Assembly (NCBI GenBank): GCA_039815505.1
Contig: JBCBZE010000209.1
Span: forward strand, 1 to 6,230
DNA length: 6,230 bases
Source: CANLWN01 sp039815505
GTDB lineage: Bacteria > Bacteroidota > Bacteroidia > Flavobacteriales > Flavobacteriaceae
Direction: 5' to 3'
Shown: positions 1 to 3,736 of the stretch, one piece after another
How the letters are laid out: the number at the start of each line of letters is the position of its first letter
Position numbering within the stretch: position 1 is the first letter of the stretch
The notes under the pieces: generated by a model
Database searches by the model: none
What the model was told of the DNA's origin: nothing
The model's input: only the letters and a program-made list of their open reading frames with translations
Translations under genes and position numbers: made by a program

Positions 1-186
1 CATGAAAAAGAGGGAGAAAGTTGTTACCGTGAATTCACGGACTTCTATCGGAAGCATACAGAAAAATTCACCCCATTGGTCAAAAAAATGACCTTGGATA
101 CGGCGCACGCCATAGCCGCCGCCTTTGCAAAAAAGAATAAATCCGAATTAATTCTTCTTGCCAAGCTAAAACTGTTGTTCGGGTAA
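1..186 (+). CDS. 3' end of an unidentified protein-coding gene
   Basis: An open frame enters from the left edge in frame 1 and runs for 61 codons to a TAA at 184-186. The visible C-terminus is polar and basic, with a Tyr/Phe-rich stretch (REFTDFYRKH) and then an Ala-rich helix (DTAHAIAAAFAKKN) that ends in the hydrophobic/basic tail LAKLKLLFG. Codon use matches the neighbours, and the other two forward frames contain stops here. I do not recognise the family, and the fragment holds no diagnostic motif. It lies 56 bases upstream of deoC on the same strand, so it could be cotranscribed with deoC, but that gap also contains a possible deoC promoter. Confidence is good that this is coding and nil for function. 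Confidence 0.7.
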   Translation, partial: HEKEGESCYREFTDFYRKHTEKFTPLVKKMTLDTAHAIAAAFAKKNKSELILLAKLKLLFG

Positions 187-227
187 GTTATAACACTTCC
201 AAAACACCTGTTTTCAGTATTTAGGCG

Positions 228-236
228 TATCTTGTA
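228..236 (+). promoter_or_regulatory. possible -7 promoter element for deoC
   Basis: The nonamer TATCTTGTA lies 6 bases before the deoC ATG. It resembles the Bacteroidota -7 element TAnnTTTG with one T missing. The identical nonamer lies 9 bases before the small membrane-protein gene at 1681. No clear TTG -33 element is seen 17-23 bases upstream; the nearest candidate is the T-run at 211-214. If it is used, the mRNA would have almost no leader. This is a weak prediction. Confidence 0.3.
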
Positions 237-242
237 ACCAGC

Positions 243-911
243 ATGAAACCCATACGTTTACAAAGTTATATAGACCATACGCTGTTACGACCAATGGCTA
301 CCATTAATGATATCAAAAATCTCTGCGCCGAGGCAAAAACATATGGTTTTTATGCTATTTGTGTACATGGCGGTTACCTTTCCACGGCTAAAAAAGAACT
401 GAGCCAAACAAATATTAAACTGGCCGCGGTCATGGGTTTCCCCCTGGGTGCAATGTCAACCTCTTCAAAAATATTTGAGGCCAAAGATTGTATGGCCAAT
501 GGTGCGGATGAACTGGATATGGTCATAAACATGGGTTGGCTGAAATCTGGAAAGGTAAACAAGGTAAGGGAAGAAATTGAAGCCATTAAAGAAACCATTG
601 GCAACAAAGTGCTTAAGGTTATCATTGAAACTTGTTATTTGACAAACGATGAAAAACGGGTCGCCTGTAATTTGGCCGTTGCCGCAAGAGCCGATTTTGT
701 AAAAACATCTACGGGTTTTGGAACAGCCGGAGCTACTTTTGATGATGTACGGTTAATGATAGAAACCGTAGGCAACAAGGCGCAGATAAAGGCCTCCGGA
801 GGAATAAAGGATTATGCAACCGCACAGAAGTATATAGAACTTGGGGTGTCCCGGATCGGAACATCTTCCGGGGTGGCCATGGTCACAACACATATAAACC
901 CAAAAAAATGA
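243..911 (+). CDS. deoC: deoxyribose-phosphate aldolase (DERA)
   Basis: Cytoplasmic class I aldolase that reversibly cleaves 2-deoxy-D-ribose-5-phosphate into glyceraldehyde-3-phosphate and acetaldehyde, the last step of deoxynucleoside catabolism. The 222 residues match the short DeoC family and form one TIM barrel. Landmarks are the N-terminal YIDHTLL segment (residues 9-15) and the ELDMVINMG strand, whose Asp92 corresponds to the catalytic Asp102 of E. coli. The Schiff-base lysine is Lys154 in FVKTSTGFG, and the proton-relay lysine is Lys183 in IKASGG. The phosphate-binding loop is GTSSG at 206-210. All catalytic residues are present, so the enzyme should be active. The start fits the family N-terminus, although no Shine-Dalgarno is seen, as is usual in Bacteroidota. 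The stop overlaps the deoD start by four bases (ATGA), which implies one mRNA and coupled translation. The identification is secure. Confidence 0.96.
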   Translation: MKPIRLQSYIDHTLLRPMATINDIKNLCAEAKTYGFYAICVHGGYLSTAKKELSQTNIKLAAVMGFPLGAMSTSSKIFEAKDCMANGADELDMVINMGWLKSGKVNKVREEIEAIKETIGNKVLKVIIETCYLTNDEKRVACNLAVAARADFVKTSTGFGTAGATFDDVRLMIETVGNKAQIKASGGIKDYATAQKYIELGVSRIGTSSGVAMVTTHINPKK

Positions 912-1606
912 GTTTACATATACAAGCCAAAAAAGGAGAGATAGCGGAAACCGTTCTAATGCCGGGAGATCCGTTACGGGCAAAATGGATAGCAGAAACC
1001 TTTTTTGAAAATCCTACTTGTTACAATGAAATCCGAGGAATGCTAGGCTATACGGGGCTATACAAGGGCAAAAAGATTTCTGTACAAGGTAGCGGTATGG
1101 GTATACCGTCAGCTATGATCTACTATCATGAGCTTATTAATGCGTATGAGGTAAAAAATATTGTTAGGGTAGGCACGGCAGGCTCTTACCAAAAAGATGT
1201 AAAAATAAGGGATGTGGTCCTGGCCATGTCGGCCTCCACCACTTCCGGGATCAACAAGGAACGCTTTAAGCATATGAATTATGCACCCACCGCCAATTAT
1301 GAATTGCTTATGAGGGCGGTCCACTTTGCGGAACAAAACAATATGGACATAAAAGTGGGCAATGTGCTATCATCCGATGAATTTTATGAGGACAACACCA
1401 GTGCCTATAGGTTATGGGCGGAATATGGTGTGCTATGTGTAGAGATGGAAACGGCCGCACTATATACCTTGGCCTCAAAATTCAATATAAGGGCACTGTC
1501 CATTTTAACCATTTCGGATTCTTTGGTCACGGGTGAACGTGCCAGTTCCGAAGAAAGGGAAACCAACTTTAAGGAAATGGTACATATTGCCCTTTCACTT
1601 ATTTAA
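908..1606 (+). CDS. deoD: purine-nucleoside phosphorylase, DeoD type
   Basis: Cytoplasmic trimeric/hexameric (NP-I family) phosphorylase that converts purine (deoxy)ribonucleosides and phosphate into free base and (deoxy)ribose-1-phosphate. The 232 residues align end to end with E. coli DeoD. His4, which reaches into the neighbouring subunit, is present. The phosphate ligands are Gly20 and Arg24 in MPGDPLRAK, Arg43, and Arg87 in RVGTAG. The ribose-binding segment VEMET covers 178-182 (Glu179, Met180, Glu181). The proton-donor pair is Asp204 in ISD and Arg217. Asp204 with Arg217 argues for a purine enzyme and not a uridine phosphorylase. The ATG start overlaps the deoC stop and puts His4 in the family position. 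Its product deoxyribose-1-phosphate must be isomerised by a mutase (DeoB), not seen here, before DeoC can use it. The protein ends slightly earlier than E. coli DeoD. Confidence 0.95.
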   Translation: MSLHIQAKKGEIAETVLMPGDPLRAKWIAETFFENPTCYNEIRGMLGYTGLYKGKKISVQGSGMGIPSAMIYYHELINAYEVKNIVRVGTAGSYQKDVKIRDVVLAMSASTTSGINKERFKHMNYAPTANYELLMRAVHFAEQNNMDIKVGNVLSSDEFYEDNTSAYRLWAEYGVLCVEMETAALYTLASKFNIRALSILTISDSLVTGERASSEERETNFKEMVHIALSLI

Positions 1607-1614
1607 GGTTTTAC

Positions 1615-1628
1615 CTATTTTAAAATAG
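1615..1628. repeat. 14-base perfect palindrome after deoD
   Basis: CTATTTTAAAATAG is fully self-complementary and starts 9 bases after the deoD stop. As RNA it could form only a 5-bp A/U-rich stem with a 4-base loop, and no U-run follows directly; an eight-T tract appears later at 1656-1663. It is therefore a poor intrinsic terminator. It may be a weak mRNA 3' structure or chance in AT-rich sequence. Confidence 0.35.
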
Positions 1629-1662
1629 CATTCCCTTAACAACATCCTAGCGGCCTTTTTTT

Positions 1663-1671
1663 TATCTTGTA
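1663..1671 (+). promoter_or_regulatory. possible -7 promoter element for the small membrane-protein gene
   Basis: TATCTTGTA ends 9 bases before the ATG at 1681 and directly follows a T-tract (the T-run spans 1656-1663). It is the same nonamer that precedes deoC. No clear TTG -33 element is seen. If it is active, the small gene is transcribed separately from deoCD with a leader of only a few bases. Confidence 0.3.
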
Positions 1672-1680
1672 CATAAAAAT

Positions 1681-1911
1681 ATGAGAAATTCGGGCATGTT
1701 TTGGGTAGCGACCACTACCCTTATCCTAATCACCGTAACTATAATGGCCACCATGAATTTTCCGTTCAACTGGATATTTTATGTAACGGTTCTGGGACAA
1801 ATAATGATTGTTTATATGGTATACAGGGTATTGACGGACGACTATACCACTGAAAAAACGTTCAACGATTTCTATGAGGACCATCCTATTGGAGAAGTCT
1901 CTAATACATGA
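1681..1911 (+). CDS. small two-helix membrane protein of unknown function
   Basis: This is a 76-residue protein with two predicted membrane helices, at about residues 7-25 and 31-50, joined by a very short turn containing NFPFN. A polar, acidic, cytoplasm-type tail follows (DDYTTEKTF, then FYEDHPIG). The Arg/Asn N-terminus and acidic C-terminal tail are compatible with a helical hairpin whose ends both face the cytoplasm. I do not recognise a named family; the aromatic/acidic tail looks like a motif under selection and not random sequence. The ATG at 1681 gives a short N-terminus before helix 1; Met6 (1696) is an alternative start. The gene begins 74 bases after deoD, and its stop overlaps the 3' end of the convergent Usp gene by 11 bases. 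Function is unknown; coding status is likely from length, helix pattern and codon use. Confidence 0.72.
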   Translation: MRNSGMFWVATTTLILITVTIMATMNFPFNWIFYVTVLGQIMIVYMVYRVLTDDYTTEKTFNDFYEDHPIGEVSNT

Positions 1912-2821
1912 TGGTGTTTTTCTGCTTTTCCCTAGCCCCTGACGTTGCCCCCATTCCCAATTCCGGTATCACCAATAAGGGTATCCTGGTATGGAAGGCT
2001 ACTCTTTTCACAACTGGCTCCCTGGTCATTGTTTCCATGTAACTATGTTGGTAGTTTAGCATGGCCAGCAAATGGATATCCAGTTGATCCGCAAAAACGC
2101 CCAATGTCTTGGAAACGGAATTCAATTCGGAAACCGTATGCACATAATGTTCAACACTATCCAAATATTTACGTAGCATATTTAAATTAAATCGTTGAAT
2201 TTCGGTCAACGCCTTAATTTCATACTGTACATGAACAATTCTCACTGTAGCCCTAAACACTTGGGCCAAATCCACCAAAGGCTGTAATTCAGATGTGGTA
2301 TAAAAGCGGTTGAAATCGGTGGCAAAAGCAATCTCTGTCGGCGATATAAATTCAAAACCCATTGGAATTGCCAGAACGGGGCATTTTTTTATTGATTTTA
2401 TGATACGGACGGTATTACTGCCCATAAACACCTCTTCCATTCCAGAGGCCCCTTTGGTACCGGTCACAATGAAGTCTATAGCTTCTTTATCCACGATGTC
2501 CTTTATTTCCTCCACTAACAAATTAAATGAAGTAACCGTTTTAAAATTGTGATAAGGGAAGTTATAGTGTTTTTTGATATCCGACAGTACTTTTTGAAGT
2601 CCTTTTTCCGAATTTGACCGAATTATGTCCTCTACACCGGTGGTATTGATAGTGGACCCCATAAAACGGCTATGGGGAATGGTGGGGGTATATGTATTAA
2701 GCAAATAAAACATACATTCCTCATATCTAAACAATTCAATGGCATATTTGGTGGCATTCCATGAATTTTCGGAAAAATCGGTAGGTATTAAAATTTTCTT
2801 CATCATCTTGGTATTATCCAT
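1901..2821 (-). CDS. tandem-domain universal stress protein (UspA family)
   Basis: Cytoplasmic stress protein of two fused Usp domains, about residues 8-155 and 161-287 of 306. Domain 1 begins KKILIPTDFS, with the nucleotide-contacting Asp15. It carries the complete ATP-binding signature G-x2-G-x9-G-S (Gly121, Gly124, Gly134, Ser135), so it should bind ATP. Domain 2 begins EIAFATDFNRF and ends IPLLVIP, but the glycine loop is replaced by residues around LNYQHSYMETMTREP, so it probably does not bind ATP in the usual way. Such tandem proteins are common in Bacteroidota; the exact role is not known and no catalytic activity is implied. The outermost ATG is given, but Met6 (2806) or Met7 (2803) fits the usual MKKILIPTDFS start better. 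A Crp/Fnr-type palindrome and a promoter-like element lie just upstream. The 3' end overlaps the convergent small gene. Confidence 0.93.
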   Translation of the reverse strand: MDNTKMMKKILIPTDFSENSWNATKYAIELFRYEECMFYLLNTYTPTIPHSRFMGSTINTTGVEDIIRSNSEKGLQKVLSDIKKHYNFPYHNFKTVTSFNLLVEEIKDIVDKEAIDFIVTGTKGASGMEEVFMGSNTVRIIKSIKKCPVLAIPMGFEFISPTEIAFATDFNRFYTTSELQPLVDLAQVFRATVRIVHVQYEIKALTEIQRFNLNMLRKYLDSVEHYVHTVSELNSVSKTLGVFADQLDIHLLAMLNYQHSYMETMTREPVVKRVAFHTRIPLLVIPELGMGATSGAREKQKNTIMY

Positions 2822-2825
2822 ACGC

Positions 2826-2833
2826 TAAAAATA
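2826..2833 (-). promoter_or_regulatory. predicted -7 promoter element for the Usp gene
   Basis: Read on the minus strand, TATTTTTA matches TAnnTTTG at 5 of 6 defined positions. It begins 23 bases after the inner edge of the TGACATATGTCA palindrome. A start of transcription about 5-7 bases beyond it would fall at or just before the first ATG (2821), so translation probably begins at Met6 or Met7. Confidence 0.45.
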
Positions 2834-2856
2834 ATTTTATATAGCAGCAGAATCTA

Positions 2857-2868
2857 TGACATATGTCA
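2857..2868. promoter_or_regulatory. predicted Crp/Fnr-family operator upstream of the Usp gene
   Basis: TGACATATGTCA is a perfect 12-base palindrome with the TGA-N6-TCA layout shared by CRP and FNR sites. It lies in the 94-base gap between the regulator gene and the Usp gene. Its centre is 29.5 bases from the start of the -7-like element, which places it near -42, the position of class II activators. A near copy lies at 3661-3672. Confidence 0.6.
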
Positions 2869-2885
2869 GGTTTCCCATGCTATTA

Positions 2886-2925
2886 GGGCTTCCATCTAGA
2901 ATGGATGATAACTATTTAGAAGCCC
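2886..2925 (-). repeat. 7-bp inverted repeat spanning the regulator gene's stop codon
   Basis: The + strand GGGCTTC (2886-2892) and GAAGCCC (2919-2925) are perfect inverted copies separated by 26 bases. On the minus-strand transcript the 5' arm contains the last codons of the Crp/Fnr gene and the loop contains its TAA. Inside the loop, CATC and GATG could form a small stacked stem next to the main one. No U-run follows, so it is not a textbook intrinsic terminator. It may mark or protect the 3' end of the regulator mRNA and separate it from the Usp transcript. Confidence 0.4.
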
Positions 2926-3602
2926 GCTATCAAGTCTTTGAGTTTTCTTTCTTCAACTATGCCTATTCTTTTGCCAGAAGTCTTTATATATCCCTTCTTC
3001 TTGAATTCTGAAATAATACGAATGGCAGATTCCACGGCCGTACCAACAACTCCGGCAATATCTTCCCGTGATAATACGAGGCTCAAAAAACCGTCCTTGT
3101 CCTCACCGTAGGTGCTCTTGAGATATAAAAAAGCCTCGGCCATTCGCTGTTTTACCGTTTTTTGTGACATATTCACGATAACATCATCCGCTTCCTTTAA
3201 GTCATGGGCCATATGGCGTAGCACCTCAAATGTAAAATCGGGGTTTTTGTGAAGTGTATTCTCGATACTTTCCTTTGGAATAAAACATACCTCCATATTA
3301 TTGATCGCAATAACACTTAAATTAGCGGACTCCCCGGCGATTACCGAACGTTGTCCCAACACTTCGCCCTTAGTGGCCAACTTAACAATTTGATCTTTCC
3401 CATTGGCACTGAGTTTTGAAAGTTTAGAGACCCCGTTTCTCACACAGAAGACTCCATTGAGTCTTTCTCCCTCCTCAAAAATAGATTCTCCTTTTTTTAC
3501 TTCTCTTGTTGTTTTAGAATCCGATACTTTTTTCAGTTCCTCTTTACTCATTGCACGCAAAGAATTAAACTGACGGATTATGCAATTCTCACATCTACTC
3601 AT
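2916..3602 (-). CDS. Crp/Fnr-family transcriptional regulator, FNR-like
   Basis: DNA-binding regulator of 228 residues. It has a cyclic-nucleotide-type beta-roll at about residues 25-115, a long dimer helix at about 120-150, and a C-terminal winged helix-turn-helix at about 150-225. The recognition helix runs from VGTAVESAIRI into SEFKKKG; Glu191 and Arg195 occupy the positions of FNR Glu209 and Arg213, which read the TGA of the half-site. The protein has exactly four cysteines: Cys4, Cys7, Cys53 and Cys106. Cys4-x2-Cys7 and Cys106 line up with FNR Cys20, Cys23 and Cys122, but the Cys29 position is Asn13. The beta-roll does not show an obvious cAMP phosphate-binding cassette, so redox or oxygen sensing is the likelier input (inference). 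It is divergent from the copper ATPase gene across a shared operator, so autoregulation is likely. The ATG at 3602 puts the CENC motif at the N-terminus, as expected. Confidence 0.92.
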   Translation of the reverse strand: MSRCENCIIRQFNSLRAMSKEELKKVSDSKTTREVKKGESIFEEGERLNGVFCVRNGVSKLSKLSANGKDQIVKLATKGEVLGQRSVIAGESANLSVIAINNMEVCFIPKESIENTLHKNPDFTFEVLRHMAHDLKEADDVIVNMSQKTVKQRMAEAFLYLKSTYGEDKDGFLSLVLSREDIAGVVGTAVESAIRIISEFKKKGYIKTSGKRIGIVEERKLKDLIAGF

Positions 3603-3629
3603 AACAGTATACTATTTTACCTAACGCCC

Positions 3630-3637
3630 CAAAGTAA
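3630..3637 (-). promoter_or_regulatory. predicted -7 promoter element for the Crp/Fnr gene
   Basis: On the minus strand TTACTTTG matches TAnnTTTG at 5 of 6 defined positions. It starts 23 bases from the edge of the 3661-3672 palindrome and ends 27 bases before the ATG at 3602. The predicted transcript would have a leader of roughly 20 bases. Confidence 0.45.
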
Positions 3638-3660
3638 CGGGATAGAAAAAAGATAAAAGC

Positions 3661-3672
3661 TGACATAAATCA
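3661..3672. promoter_or_regulatory. predicted Crp/Fnr operator shared by two divergent promoters
   Basis: TGACATAAATCA has the TGA-N6-TCA layout and differs from the FNR core TGAT-N4-ATCA at one base. It also matches the perfect palindrome at 2857-2868 at 10 of 12 positions. It lies in the 134-base gap between the regulator and ATPase genes. Its centre (3666.5) is 29.5 bases from the first base of a -7-like element on each side, so one dimer could contact both promoters from a class II position. Confidence 0.6.
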
Positions 3673-3695
3673 TATTTTGGGTAAAGTTTGCCCTG

Positions 3696-3703
3696 CATCT
3701 TTG
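3696..3703 (+). promoter_or_regulatory. predicted -7 promoter element for the copper ATPase gene
   Basis: CATCTTTG matches TAnnTTTG at 5 of 6 defined positions, and a TTG at 3677-3679 can serve as a -33 element with a 16-base spacer. It starts 23 bases after the operator. The expected transcription start is near 3708-3710, giving a leader of about 28 bases before the ATG at 3737. Confidence 0.5.
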
Positions 3704-3736
3704 CATTTAGGTATAATGGGCAAATGTCAATGAATT

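Noticed and set aside
753..983. Minus-strand open frame across the deoC/deoD junction
   Set aside because: It is antisense to two well-conserved enzymes and its translation is Cys/Leu-rich with no domain features, so it is a shadow frame.
908..1606. Possibility that the phosphorylase is a uridine phosphorylase
   Set aside because: End-to-end similarity to DeoD, including Asp204 and Arg217, is typical of purine-nucleoside phosphorylase and not of Udp.
1651..1663. GCGGCC followed by eight Ts as an intrinsic terminator for deoCD
   Set aside because: No convincing stem can be drawn immediately before the T-tract; the only nearby palindrome is AT-rich and about 28 bases upstream.
1945..2552. Plus-strand open frames inside the Usp gene
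   Set aside because: They lie opposite an intact tandem Usp gene and show no family features or sensible start context.
3164..3176. GTGACATATTCAC inside the Crp/Fnr coding region as a third regulator site
   Set aside because: The half-sites are separated by five bases and not the six needed for TGA-N6-TCA, and it lies inside a coding sequence with no promoter-like element at the proper distance.
3688..3717. TTGCCC-N18-TATAAT resembling an E. coli sigma-70 promoter before the ATPase gene
   Set aside because: The host looks like Bacteroidota, whose primary sigma factor prefers TTG/TAnnTTTG. The CATCTTTG element fits that preference, and the TATAAT would lie at or after the predicted start of transcription.
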